From: Struthidea cinerea
Lineage: Eukaryota > Chordata > Aves > Passeriformes > Corcoracidae
Direction: 5' to 3'
Assembly: GCA_013397865.1 (NCBI GenBank)
Contig: VZTI01003105.1
Span: forward strand, 816,109 to 880,108
DNA: 64,000 nucleotides
This document shows positions 47,223 through 57,591 of the stretch, piece by piece. Below the pieces are notes generated by a model, which was not told the origin of the DNA, did not search any database, and was given only the letters and a program-made list of their open reading frames with translations. Both the position numbers and the translations under genes were made by a program. Each line of letters opens with the position of its first letter. Position 1 is the stretch's first letter.

Positions 47223-50200
47223 TGTTGTATCTGTTGCATCTGCTGTTGCATGACTTGTTGAGGTGGCTGCTGCTGTATCTGTTGTTGTGGTATTTGTTGC
47301 TGCTGTTGCTGCTGCTGCTGTTGCTGCTGCTGCGCCTGCATGACCTGTGCTGCCTGCAGCTGCTGCATTTGAGCAATCCGCTGGAGTTGTTGCTGCTGCT
47401 GTTGCTGCTGCATCTGAAAAGCAGGAAAAGCCACGATGATAAAGCTTCCAGCAATGCGACAGCAGACTTACTTTTATAGCATAAACCAAAAGTAAACAGA
47501 ATTCTAATACATCAGATTGATGTTTTAAGCCCAAAGGGAAAGCTCAACCTTTTTATCCACTCATCCTTCATATATCTCAGCCCTGGTGAGATATATGAAA
47601 TGGTGCTAGAGCCTGTATTTCCACATTACAAGCTTTCCTGTAACTTTTAAAAGCAAAGGTGAAGCCCATCAGCTTCTCCTGTACAGATACAGTTTTTCAA
47701 ATGTATTCAGTTTTTCACCCCTTACCAAAAACTACGCAAGAATATGACAGCTGAAGTTTCTTCATCTGCTTTTGTGCCTAAGGATGATGTACATATATAT
47801 ACACATGCGTATATATATTATGTGCTCCGCACACATTTTTTAAAGTGACAACATGTTATTCACACAATGACAAAACAGCCACTTTTGCTAGAGTAATTCA
47901 AGTACTGTTCTTTCCCACCTATTTCTGTCAGAATGAAAGACAATCCTGACATTTATAAAAAGAAAGAGACAAAGATTTTAATTCCCTATTGCTACGACAG
48001 AAGAAAGCAACAAAACATCTGTAAAGCCTTTCCCCTAGCATGTAATATATTGCTGTCAATTAACTTGCCAGTCAAACCTGAAGCCCTACCCTAAAGTGGA
48101 AATGAGTTACTAACAGGCAGAGCTGATATTTCCACACAAGCCAAGCCTCACTTGACAAGTAACCAATCACCACATTTGCCATTGTAGCTGTTTGTCATCA
48201 CCTGCTGTTGGTTTTGCTGCTGCTGCATCTGCAGTTTCAGCATGTGCTGCTGCTGCTGCTGGACAGCCTGCAACTGCTGCTGTTGCTGCTGCTGCTGCTG
48301 GGCCACCGCAGCAGCCGCTGCCTGCTGCTGCTGGACCTGGAACTGCTGCTGCATGGCTGACTGCTGGGCCTGGAACTGCTGCTGCTGCTGCAGAGCCACC
48401 TGCTGCTGCTGGAATTGCTGCTGCTGCTGCTGTTGCTGCTGAGCTATCTGCTGAAGCTGAAGTTGGGCTAAAGAGAAGACAGACTGTACTTAAAACATGA
48501 CACCCAAACAATGTGAGATTAATTAATGTCCTTCATTAGCAGTATATACTTTTGCTTCCTCAAATGGATGAGGCACATTAACAGCAGAATTAATTACACT
48601 TTGTACTACCAACTTCTAATTCACTCTGCCTCCATTGAGTCAGCAACCTAAGTAAAGAGAGTAAAAATGTGCAGGAGGAAACATGCACCGAGGTCACCAG
48701 CAGGAAGCACCATACCATGGAAAACACAGGTGAGCTCTACAAAAACAATGTTCTGAAGCTGACAGGATGAAAGAAGAATTTGCTCATATGATAGCTACAC
48801 TGTTGCTCACTATACTAAGGAAGACATTTATCCAATTAGGTAGCAGTACTTAAAATCAATTCTTTCCCCAGTTCACTCGGCTGATTTAGCCAGAAGTGTG
48901 ACATCTCTTCAGCACCTTTTCCTTGAGGAAAGGACTTCTTACTGAAAAGCTGATCTAACAATTTCAGTGGCTGAAGCAAACTGAACACTTACTCTGCTGA
49001 GTAGCTGTAGAGACACCAGGCATGCCATGAGGGGCCATTGCTGAGGTTCCAGGGGGCTGCTGCTGCCCTGGGAGACTCATCTGCTGTGCCATTGGACCAA
49101 GGCCTGTCATCCCACTCATTGGTGCTCCTTGAGCTCGGGAAGCCATGCCCATCCCAGGCGCCCCTGCTGTGGGACCCCCAGTTAGATTCTGCAGGGCATT
49201 CATCGGATCTGCAAAGGAAATAGATACTGATACGCAGCCAGCCACGCGATTGCTTTTCCAAAATCCTCCGCTCTCCATCATCCACTCTCTGATCTGGCAA
49301 CTTCAGACCATGACTAGATCCAATACCCTGACAAACTAAGATTCTTTGCCCTGCCTGTGAGGCAAGAGGCTTCCAGCACATCTTTGCCTCTCTGGAGATT
49401 TAAAGTGCTCCAGTGTCATGAAGTTCCACACAGATTTTAAATACATTAGAGAAAAGCAACTTAGTAGCCACCTCCAAATTTATATACAAGTCAAAACAAG
49501 CTGCCAACAAAACTCCATGAAGATACACAGCTTTTAACCTCAAAACCCAAGAGAGCCCCACTGTGGATCTTCCTCCTTAAGTCAGAGAAGCAATGCTCAG
49601 ACCAGAGGATGTACTTTGCTATACAATTCCCCTTCTAACATCACTGCTCTTATGCATTGAATAAATTCAATGCCTTTCAAGACAGTTTTCATTATCTGAA
49701 TCCTGGGCACGCATAAAGGTGAAGTTAAAGAGAGAAAGACAATTCAAGAGGTCAAAACACAACACGGGGTGCAGAAGCAATATTAACCAGGTACAGAACA
49801 CACACCACCTCTTTCTTAAGAATACTTATAAAATAATTTCCAGCAGTCTAGACTGCATGTTAATCAATCACAGACTACATAATCACCCTATGGAGGGACA
49901 AAAATACAGGACCATACTATGTCCCTAGCACACAATGTGGTGAGAATTAGCACAGAGGAAGAAGCCAGGATCAGATCTAAGCTCAGCCAGAGCTTAGATA
50001 TACCCCGCAAATGCTTCTGCCTCCGATGCAACACCTGAGGAAGCCAAAGCTGGCAACAGGCAGGAACCTGGGATGCTGAGCAGGAGATTATTTTCAACCA
50101 CTCTTCTGCTTTCATGAATCTTTGTGTTGTGAGCTAACAAAAGTACAAACAGGGAAACAAAAAAGTCTGCTGTGTTACGTCCAAAGCACTGTCCAAGCCT

Positions 50201-53200
50201 GTCACCCTCACCACTGAACAACTCCAAGACTATCACGCTACCCTTCCTTTACTCCAGCAGCATTTAATATCCCAGCTAGGGAATACACAGATGCTTTATT
50301 CTTAGTACACCACAGCCCTGATCTCTAAGCTGTTCTATTTAGAAATGGAGAGTATGGGGGAAGGAAGAAAACAACAACAAAAAAGGAACTCTTACCACTG
50401 ACTGAGGCTTGAGATTTCTTATTGTCTGCAAAGAAAAAACAATTAATCACCTTCGCTAATATTGTCACGTTGACCCTTTGGATATACTCTCTACAAGAAA
50501 TATATTCACATTGTAATTAAAAAAATAAAAAAAAACACCACTATCTACTGTAGCGCTAATAAAATACATTAACCTAAGCCAATTTTAATTGAATCAGAAT
50601 GCTATACAAAAAATGGAAAGAAGGCAAAGATACAGGAAAAATTAGGAAGGAGGAAAAGTAGCGAGTTTAAAGAATTTCTCATCTACTTTTCAATTACAGA
50701 TGATGTGTCAAAGAAATAGTATTTAGAAATTAGGCATGCATACTACAGGAAGATTTTTAAAGCAACCTGTTAAGAATCACATGCAGAATCACACATAGAA
50801 GGCCTACAATTTACGGTTTGTTTTTTTTTCTTTTAGGAGGACTCAGTGAGTAACCATGAATGAGAAGAAAACCAAAACTAAAAAATTACTTACGAATATC
50901 TCGGAAATGGATAATAAGTCTGGCCACAAGAGAAAGATATTCCTCCTAGAGGTGAAAAACAAGTATTTTAGCATAGGAAATGAAAACAGAATAACCATTG
51001 CTTTCTGGTTCTTCAGTATTCTTCCTCAACATACTGGATTTTACTTTACAATGTGTGTGGGCTTTTCAGAGCAGTTCACTTCCAAGAAACAGTCTGTTTA
51101 TTAACTAGGAATATTTTTACTAATACGTCATTGTGGTTGACAGTACAAGAACGCCAAGAAACCACAAAATTCACAGGAAAGAACCTCCCTGACAGCCACA
51201 CTAACAGGACTGCAATATGCAAACATCATAAACCAACATACATTTTCCACTTCTTATCCACTGTAATTCCTTTTTTATAAGGACAGAACCTGCTCACTTG
51301 GCACACAGAATTATTTTAGTCCTTGAATTATGTCACATTCATACTACAATAACTTTTTTTAAAGCTAGGTTCATATTACAAATACAAGTAAATTAATAAC
51401 TTGGAAAACTAACATGATAGAAGTGCCAGAATGAAAAGACAAATATCCTTCGAAATATTTTCTTAGTGTGCTTCATAATGTGTAGGAAGCTGCAGAGGGC
51501 TGAGACAGCCTTCCTGCCCACGAAACAACAACTTACCAGGGAGGATGCCAACAGCAGGCGTGGAGTTGTGACATCAGCATTATAACATTTTCACCAAGAC
51601 AAGTTCTATTTCAAACATGGTTTGTTTGGAGACAGCAACTGCATCCAATTTCTCATAACACAGCTCCAAGGAAGAAGTTTATGATTTGATAGAGTGCAGA
51701 ATTGTACATTATAGCCAGACTTTCACAGAGACCATGGCTCTTCCCTTGGGGTTATTCCTGACAGAGCCTTTTCATTGATATCCTAGCTTTTTCTGACCAC
51801 CAAACTGGAATGGTGCTACATTGTAGATAAAGGAAATTCTACGCAATTCACTATACACAAATATTCAGGTAAGAAAACTGTGGTTCCATATATGCATGAA
51901 ACACTACAGCATCAGCAAAGCTGTCTTGCACTAAGTCCAGTTTGATGCATCTATTGGATGAAGAACTCCTCACTTCCCCTCAAGGTAAAAGAAGCAGCAC
52001 ATGTAAATCAAAATTTCAAATAACTCTGTATTTTCAAGTGCACTGGCTTTGCTATTTCTGCAATTTGTTCCAAACTTCTTTTGATACCCAATAACTTCTG
52101 GAAGCAAATAGACATGCTTTACCCTTGTTTTGGCCTTCATGAACACATGGCTCTCCATATCTTTGCTAGATTTATTATGGGCAACACCAGCTTTCCTCAT
52201 AGCTTCATCACTGAAAAAAAAGAGGAAAAAACAAGGCTGGGTATTAATTGAGGGCATCACAAAATACTTCCTATAGTTAGAAACGTCTTGAAACAGCTTT
52301 TTACCCCTCTCTAGTTTATAGATTAAAAACAAACAAAAAACCCAAACAACCATCACCAAAAAAAAGCCCAAACCAAACCACCAGCACGTATTACTTAAAT
52401 TTGCCACCCTTAAAAGTTTCTTCAAATAATGGAGAAAAAAGCCAACTAATTTCTAAAAGGCAACACAAATATTCTTTGCAGAAATGCAAGACCAACTGCT
52501 AATCAAGTCATTCTTTTACTGCTTGATGTATTATTTTGACAAAATACAAGGACTTGTTTATTTGAGGAAAGCTGCATGTCAGGATTAATGTAATCCCTGT
52601 TTGGCAAACAATGAGATTGAGTTTCCTAGCACCAGGATTTTCCAAAAGAATTTTCTAAACATAAGGTGGAAGAATAAAACAAAACAAAAAAGGCTGCCTA
52701 AAGGCACAGAGGCTTAACCAGTGAGTGAGGACAATGAGTGGGAGCATTGATTAGGGACAGAGAAGGGCAGAGGTGCAGCAATGGGCAGGGTGGGAGGGGA
52801 CATGAGTGGAAAAGAAGGGGCATTCTCAGTACATCAAAGAGCAGCAACCAATTTGACTACGGATCATGCAAAGAAAGACATCCTAAAACAAGGAGTTCAG
52901 CTAGGTGAAGCCCTATTCAAATCCTCTAGGCATTGTCATTCTCAGAAACTTCCCTGCAAAACCTGTTCTTTTTTAAAGCAGCCTAGCAGTTACAGTCTAA
53001 ATTCCCCACACAAGAGATCAGGAAATACTTTCACTTTGTAATTAACATATCAGAAAGTATTTCTCAGTGACTGCCATTGCATGAGCAGCTACCCTACATT
53101 AAATACACGTCAGGGCACTGACCCCTAAAAGTTTCAGCCACTCTGAAGAGACACTACTGTTTTCTTTCCCCTGAATTTCTACCACCTCCCATGCAGCAGG

Positions 53201-56200
53201 AATGGTGTTTGCACAAGAAGTAAACCGGTTCAGCTTTCTGAATTAACTCAATGACAGTCACAGAAGAGAACAGCAGATGCTACAGCCTTAAAATGCAGGA
53301 ACTTAGGCTGCCACAACTCACACCCTTACCTGGCAAACCAGCAGCTTACAGCTAAACTGCTGCAGTCTTTAACACAGAACATAGTGGAACATTGTACCTG
53401 CTGTAAGGCTCTCATGGGAAGCTGTTTGTGGGGTCTGGCAGCCACTAAAACAACGCTGCTTATATATGAAGGTTACTTAAACTGAAGCAAAGTCCGAACA
53501 TAATGCAGAGTACCTATTCCTCCATGGGCAAACAAGCCTTAAAGTGAACTGCTCATAAAGGAGCTCTGCTGTGGAGGAAGAAGCTATATCCAATTCTTTA
53601 TTAACAAGTCGTTTTTTTAACACTTTCCCTTTTGGAAAGGCTGCCTCTAAATCCACACTACTCTGAATCCTCCTTAACTTTTCAGTCCCAATACATAGAC
53701 AATGCCTTTCATGTTGAGAGTACTGAAAACTGAGCGGATAAAAAGAGAAGATAAAGATTGCACAGAGGCAAGTAAAGAAAGCAACATATAAGTAGTACTT
53801 AGTGGATGTGATAGAGACAGTGGTCAATGTGGTATCAGGAACTCAGAAAAAAATCCATAGCAAAGAAATTGTCTGCTTTTATATGTATCTACCATTTCCT
53901 TTTGACATTATAGAACATGAAAGATGTATTATTATGACTACGTCTGCATTACTGAAAGTGCCACTCCAAGCTCTCCATGTCCCATCTGTTAGCATTCCAA
54001 TAAAGGTTTAGACTAGGAACAAACAAAAACACACAACTTGTTCCTTGTTCACATATTTAACTGCAATCAACATAAAAATAGTTACATTAAAAGACTAGGA
54101 AAGTCAGTTTAAAAAGAGTCATAGCTTTAGCACAGAGCTAAGGATACCAAATAACATTCCCCGCAGAACACCCAACTCTACAAAACTTCGGGAACTAGAT
54201 GGCACCAGCCAATTCACTTCATCTGCCTCATAAGCACATAGTAAATGTATCACAAGATGTGCACTAAAAATCTGCCTGATTTCATGCAGAATACTCAGAG
54301 TTGTGGTTTCACACCACAAAGCGTTCAACACCAACACCAGCTTCAGGAATTCCCCCTCCACTCTCAAGAAGCTTGTTTTCAGCCCAAATATGTGCAACTC
54401 TCACTCAGGCTAGCTGGTCTAATCAAAAAATCTTGCAGAACACGTTCTCCTTCAAAACTACCCCAGCTCTCAATCAAGTCCACACCATGACTCCATGAAT
54501 CAGTTGCTACAGTGGAACAAGAGGACAAGGAGTTTCACAGCCAACACCACATGAAGTCATGGACCATCGCACAACTTGAGTTACATCCCACTCCTACACT
54601 CAACACAATTCCCTTCTAACACAGCCTAGAAGCAGCTCAGGGCAGGAGCCATACACAACCACAGACTGAGTTTACAACCCACATCAGATCTGTCCTTCAG
54701 GCAATACCAACATTTAAAACATATGAAGGAAAGGCCTTTAGAAAGGAGACTCCCAAGGCACCAGTATGTACCGGCTCTCTGTAAGGGCCAGAATAAAGTG
54801 GTGCCCTGCAAGCAGAAGTGTGTATCCACACTCCTACATCACTGCTGACTCCTGGAGCATGCTGGGAGAAGCCAAAGCTGCTTCTCAGCCTCAGTCATTG
54901 GAGCTCAGGCTTCCTCAATCTTGCACCAGTATGGAAGCCTTGCTTAGGCCTGCAGTCACACAGAATCTAATAGTGGAGGAGGCTTCTTAGGACATCAAAA
55001 GCACTATTCTCTCAAACGTCCATAACCAAATCATGCAGATGGACCACGGACACATTCCTCAGGATACCCACTGCCCACACTGAAATGTTCACTCACATAA
55101 CGTCACTCTTGAAAAACAAAGCCAAAACCCAGAAAATTTAAACTCAGTGTTGTAATGAAAACCCAAGTATAAAATTGCAACAAATTGAGACATCTATATC
55201 CAGCGTATAAAGAGGCACTCAAAATGAGTTATGCGAATGGTTTCATGCTTTTAATGTTCAAGACCAAGTGTTAAACATTTATCTTGACAAATATCACTTT
55301 TGGTTGCAGGATGAACTGGAAGACATACATACATTTAAGACTGTATTTTCATAACTGCTAGGAACAACCTTCCCACAACTTATAAAAACTTTCAGACGAT
55401 TCACCAGATATTTAATTACCTCCCTATTCCACTTACTATGTCAGCCTCTAATGACAAAACTGGGAGCTTCTGGAAAGAAATACAAACTTGTTGCGTAGAG
55501 AGGTCAAGTTTTTTTAGCCAGTGTATTGCTTTTATTCCTCATTCAACAAACTCTACTTCCAGCTAGCTTCATCTTATTCCAAGTGCCACGTGAAACCAAG
55601 CCAGGCTGTTTTCAGGTATCTAACACACAGTAATTGCTTAAAAAAATCTGCTGCAGTCACTGTAACAACCCATGCCAGTCATCCCAGTAACAGTTTTGCT
55701 TGCTTTTTAAACAAGACCATGAATACAAATATCTGCTCCATACTGTAAAACTGGAGGGAGCGCAACGAAGTGACAAAAAAAGACTGTCACTACATCTGTA
55801 ATAAAAAGCACACGGATCATACAGAGACATCCGTGCACTTACATAAAAGAAAATAAATAGAGGGCATTTACTAAAAGTTTAGGATTACTGCCATCTCTTC
55901 ATATGCATTAACGTTAAAGATTTTTTGGTCAGTAGTAGTAATTTTTTAATGCCTTTTAATGCCTGTACACTTCCATTGAAACATTTATGAGCATTGTTTG
56001 TTGCTCAGAGAAAAACATTACAGTTTGCAGGGCAAGTACAAACTCAGTTTTATTGTGTTAGGTTTGCGTGTGCTTACTCATGTTTATTTCCTCAAAGTTA
56101 CACAGCATTCAAGGGCACTTCTATTTGCTTGTTTTGATGAAGCAGTAGAAGAGTAGGAGAAGAAGCAAGGCATTACTCTAACAAGATTAATGATTTTACA

Positions 56201-57171
56201 GAAAGTTTAGAAAGTGAAACATCAATTGTGACCACCAAGAAAATCTGCATGGCTTTGACAGATACACATCATCATACTTCTTCAGTGAGTACTGTAACAG
56301 TTTAATTCTGGAACAGCACCTAATTATAGTAAACCCACAAACAATCAAACTACGTACATGTCATAAAAAAAGACAGTCCAGTTTTAGATATTGATTATTA
56401 TAATCAACAAAGGAACGTCAAACTTTCCAAGTATACATGAATTAGCACTTCAACATTACTTTAGAAACAATGAATATCGCTTTCACTTCTGTGCTCAGCA
56501 CCTTGTATAGGGTAGAAGAGCCTTCCAAAAAAATAGAAAAAGCTGCAGGGCAGCAAAGGAATTCAAGGAAAGCAATTGTTTAACAAAGGACAACTGAAAA
56601 GGCTACAAGTTGAACTTCCCATTAAATCACCAGCATTTTTATTTCACATTTGCCCCCAAAAGTCAGAGCAAGCCCATAACAGTGATTTTCATGGGGCTGA
56701 ATATGCCAAATTCCACAACAGCATGGACACAGCCAAAAACAAAGCCCTAAAGCAGACGGTGTCAAGCAGGGTAGGAAGTCGGTATTGCTGGGGAAAAGTG
56801 AAAGAGAAAGAGGATCGGAAAATTTAAGTCAAGGAGCAGTCCCGGTTACCCCCGCACAGGGTCTGAGCAAATCCTGGTAACGAGGTCCCCTCGGGAGAGG
56901 GCCCGTGGGAGAGGAAACACCGGGGACGGGGCACGAACCCAGCCAGCCAGGGGAGGGCCGGAAAGCCTTGCAGAGCAGCGGGCACGGGCGGGACACAGCC
57001 CCGCGGGCGGCCCCGGGGGCGGCAGGAGCCGCTCAAGCCCCTCTGGCAGGAGCCGAGGCCCCCGCGCGGCCTACCCAGCACCGAGCCCGCGGCTCTCACT
57101 CACATCTGGCTGACGAGCTTCTGGCGGAAGTTGGTGCTGCGCCAGTCAGTCTCGGGCCCGGTCACGTCCAT
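32304..57171 (-). CDS. MED15: MED15, Mediator tail subunit 15 (whole gene, 18 coding exons)
   Basis: MED15 (ARC105/PCQAP) is a tail-module subunit of the nuclear Mediator complex. It receives signals from activators such as SREBP and SMAD2/3 and passes them to RNA polymerase II. Eighteen exons join in frame into 2412 nt, 803 residues (human long form 788). Domains in order are: N-terminal KIX domain (about residues 9-75; DWRSTNFRQKLVSQ to LVARLIIHFRDIH); Gly/Met-rich segment (80-150); glutamine-rich activator-binding region (152-397); a 40-residue cassette (398-437); Pro/Ser-rich linker (438-530); and the C-terminal Mediator-assembly domain (about 535-803; QYLEKLKQLSKYIEPLRRMI to NTWAQSIRQACLSAA). 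A basic RKRK cluster at 677-680 is a likely nuclear signal. The start MDVTGPETDWRS matches human MDVSGQETDWRS. The gene begins in a CpG island and converges on SMPD4. Confidence 0.95.
32590..32688 (-). CDS. MED15: MED15 coding exon 17
   Basis: Residues 726-759, DDKNLPNVPPLQLSVPADYP, DQSPLWIKNPRQY. 99 nt, acceptor TTCTAG, donor GTATGA. The stretch after LWI differs from the human DRQWQYD. Confidence 0.93.
32826..32992 (-). CDS. MED15: MED15 coding exon 16
   Basis: Residues 670-726. Contains the basic PRKRKYEEDERQ segment (probable nuclear localisation signal), then VLQGEVARLNPKFLVNLDPS and HCSNNGTVHLICKL, nearly identical to human. 167 nt, donor GTAAAA. Confidence 0.95.
33191..33351 (-). CDS. 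MED15: MED15 coding exon 15
   Basis: Residues 617-670. A proline run (PTPPPPPVPPTKQQYLCQPL), then LDAVLANIRSPVFNHSLYRT and MPAMTAIHGQPI. 161 nt. The donor lies in GTACGTAC, where the second GT could also be tried but would break the frame. Confidence 0.95.
33809..33875 (-). CDS. MED15: MED15 coding exon 14
   Basis: Residues 594-616, CPLKTLQKCEIALEKLKNDM followed by AV. 67 nt, acceptor TCTGCAG, donor GTATGT. Confidence 0.95.
34034..34097 (-). CDS. MED15: MED15 coding exon 13
   Basis: Residues 573-594, DRKKDLSKMKSLLDILTDPS followed by KR. 64 nt, acceptor ATTTCAG, donor GTAACT. Confidence 0.95.
34501..34635 (-). CDS. MED15: MED15 coding exon 12
   Basis: Residues 528-573, start of the Mediator-assembly domain: EEQQYLEKLKQLSKYIEPLR then RMINKIDKNE. 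135 nt, acceptor TTGCTAG, donor GTGAGA. Confidence 0.95.
35479..35606 (-). CDS. MED15: MED15 coding exon 11
   Basis: Residues 485-528, Pro/Ser-rich: SGPAPSPSSFLPSPSPQPSQ, then RTPQNFSVPSPGPLNTP. 128 nt, acceptor TTTTCAG, donor GTAAAT. Probably disordered linker. Confidence 0.94.
35921..36063 (-). CDS. MED15: MED15 coding exon 10
   Basis: Residues 438-485, VSQNNITMMSSPSPVQQAQT, then PQSMPPPPQPQPSPQPGQP. 143 nt, acceptor ATTCCAG, donor GTGAGC. It can be spliced directly to exon 8 when the cassette exon is skipped. Confidence 0.94.
36064..40851 (-). other. MED15 intron between exons 9 and 10 (4.8 kb)
   Basis: No further exon recognised on either strand. It contains a purine-rich GGGA/GGAA repeat at 37961-38018 (pyrimidine-rich on the transcript strand). 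Open frames here are short and lack family resemblance. Confidence 0.65.
37961..38018. repeat. Purine-rich (GGGA/GGAA)n repeat
   Basis: 58 bases consisting almost wholly of G and A in GAGA, GGGA and GGAA units. Inside a MED15 intron. Such homopurine tracts can form triplex DNA. Confidence 0.85.
40852..40971 (-). CDS. MED15: MED15 coding exon 9 (40-codon cassette)
   Basis: Residues 398-437, MITAPMARGGMQIRPRFPPT ... SSIPLGGQQMPQ. 120 nt, phase 0 on both sides, acceptor CTCAAAG, weak donor GTATTT. It corresponds to the human segment MITEALAQGGMHIRARFPPT, present in the 788-residue isoform and missing from the 748-residue isoform, so alternative use is expected here too (803 or 763 residues). 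Confidence 0.92.
41886..41946. repeat. (TATATC)n hexanucleotide microsatellite, about 9 units
   Basis: Direct tandem repeat of TATATC on the + strand, nearly perfect over about 55 bases. There is no spacer structure, so it is not an array of any other kind. Likely polymorphic in length. Confidence 0.92.
42670..42681 (+). repeat. Poly-G run of 12
   Basis: Uninterrupted G homopolymer in a MED15 intron; exact length uncertain for the same reason as other homopolymers. Confidence 0.8.
45872..45964 (-). CDS. MED15: MED15 coding exon 8
   Basis: Residues 367-397, VRAQLVQQQQQAAAAVQAAQ then AQAAQMGASGQ. 93 nt, phase 0, acceptor ACTCAAG, donor GTAAGG. A Gln/Ala-rich part of the activator-binding region. 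Confidence 0.9.
47036..47413 (-). CDS. MED15: MED15 coding exon 7 (glutamine-rich)
   Basis: Residues 241-366. About half glutamine; the longest run is 15 Q and contains 8 uninterrupted CAG codons (47224-47201). LQRIAQMQQLQ near the start corresponds to human LQRIAQLQLQ. It ends SQVMPVTLTPQQLKAMQ, where human differs. 378 nt, phase 0, acceptor TTTTCAG, donor GTAAGG. Confidence 0.92.
47184..47412. repeat. Imperfect CAG/CAA (CTG/TTG) trinucleotide tract
   Basis: Coding repeat of MED15 exon 7, with CAG runs broken by CAA, which usually stabilises such tracts. The same composition opens poly-Leu, poly-Ser/Ala and poly-Cys frames in the other frames; these are not genes. Confidence 0.85.
48202..48467 (-). 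CDS. MED15: MED15 coding exon 6 (glutamine-rich)
   Basis: Residues 152-240. Begins TQLQLQQIAQQ; contains FQAQQSAMQQQFQVQQQQ, an AAAAAVA insert, and ends MLKLQMQQQQNQQQ. 266 nt, acceptor TCTTTAG, donor GTGATG. FQAQQSAMQQQFQ is shared with human. Confidence 0.92.
48993..49208 (-). CDS. MED15: MED15 coding exon 5
   Basis: Residues 80-152, DPMNALQNLTGGPTAGAPGM ... GQQQPPGTSAMAPHGMPGVS ... TATQQ. Gly/Met/Pro-rich and conserved in layout with human. 216 nt, acceptor TTTGCAG, donor GTAAGT. Confidence 0.94.
50396..50425 (-). CDS. MED15: MED15 coding exon 4 (30-nt microexon-sized)
   Basis: Residues 70-80, HNKKSQASVS, joining the KIX domain to the linker. Only 30 nt, in phase with its neighbours, acceptor TTTGCAG, donor GTAAGA. 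Recognised because it fills exactly the human HNKKSQASVSD segment. Confidence 0.9.
50894..50945 (-). CDS. MED15: MED15 coding exon 3 (KIX domain)
   Basis: Residues 53-70, EEYLSLVARLIIHFRDI, the third helix of the KIX domain. 52 nt, acceptor CTCTAG, donor GTAAGT. Confidence 0.93.
52123..52210 (-). CDS. MED15: MED15 coding exon 2 (KIX domain)
   Basis: Residues 23-52, DEAMRKAGVAHNKSSKDMES then HVFMKAKTR. 88 nt, acceptor TTTTTCAG, donor GTAAAG. Confidence 0.95.
52211..57103 (-). other. MED15 intron 1 (4.9 kb)
   Basis: No exon recognised in either orientation. AT-rich with no clear transposon copy. Open frames of 60-116 codons here show no family resemblance or splice framing. Confidence 0.65.
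57104..57171 (-). CDS. MED15: MED15 coding exon 1
   Basis: Residues 1-23, MDVTGPETDWRSTNFRQK then LVSQ and a split Ile codon. ATG at 57171-57169 in a CpG island, donor GTGAGT. First helix of the KIX domain. Confidence 0.95.
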
Positions 57172-57560
57172 CGCAGCCACCGGGAGCGCCGAGCGCCGCC
57201 GCCTCCCGACCGCTCCCCTGGGCCTCCGCCGCGGAACCGCCGCGCCGCCGCTTCCGGCGCGTGAGGGAGTGCGGGAAACGAAGTCCCGGTGCGAGCCCGG
57301 CCAACTCTCGCAGGGTCCGCCTGCTCGGCGTGAGGCTCACTGGGAAATGTAGTCTGGCCCAGGAGCACTACTCGTCGGTGGCGGCCCGAGCGTGCCCTGG
57401 ACCGGCCCCGACACCCCGGGTTCCCCCGCGGCGGTGACCGGCCCGGCACTCACCGGGCACGGCCGCGGCACCTGCCCGGGCGGTGCTGGGGCCGCCCACG
57501 CCGCCCGCCCCGGTTCCGGCTGCCGCCGCCCCTCCCTCGCCCGGTGGGTTCCGGGTCGCA
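57172..57560. promoter_or_regulatory. CpG-island promoter of MED15, probably bidirectional
   Basis: Dense CpG, no TATA box. On the minus strand an ACTACATTTCCCAG element (57353-57340) fits the ZNF143/THAP11 motif ACTACA-N2-TCCCA. A weaker look-alike containing TTTCCCGC lies around 57270-57282. CCGGAAG (57257-57251, minus) is an ETS/GABPA site about 80 bases before the MED15 ATG. CpG richness continues to about 57.96 kb, beyond what one promoter needs. Confidence 0.75.
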
Positions 57561-57591
57561 CATGAAGGCGGAGGCGCCGCCGCCGCTCTCG
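57541..57591 (+). other. Possible first exon of a divergent + strand gene
   Basis: In the CpG island, an ATG at 57562 opens ten codons (MKAEAPPPLS) and runs straight into a good donor GTAGGT at 57592. In human, KLHL22 is transcribed divergently from MED15, so this could be its first exon with the rest outside the window. No KLHL22 coding exon is visible up to 64 kb, and the human protein starts differently (MAEEQEF), so the exon may be untranslated or something else. Confidence 0.3.

Noticed and set aside
47114..47479. Plus-strand 121-codon poly-leucine frame
   Set aside because: Antisense reading of the MED15 CAG/CAA exon; composition alone keeps it open.
48167..48511. Poly-alanine and poly-cysteine frames on both strands
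   Set aside because: Shadows of the second glutamine-rich MED15 exon; no independent start context or homology.
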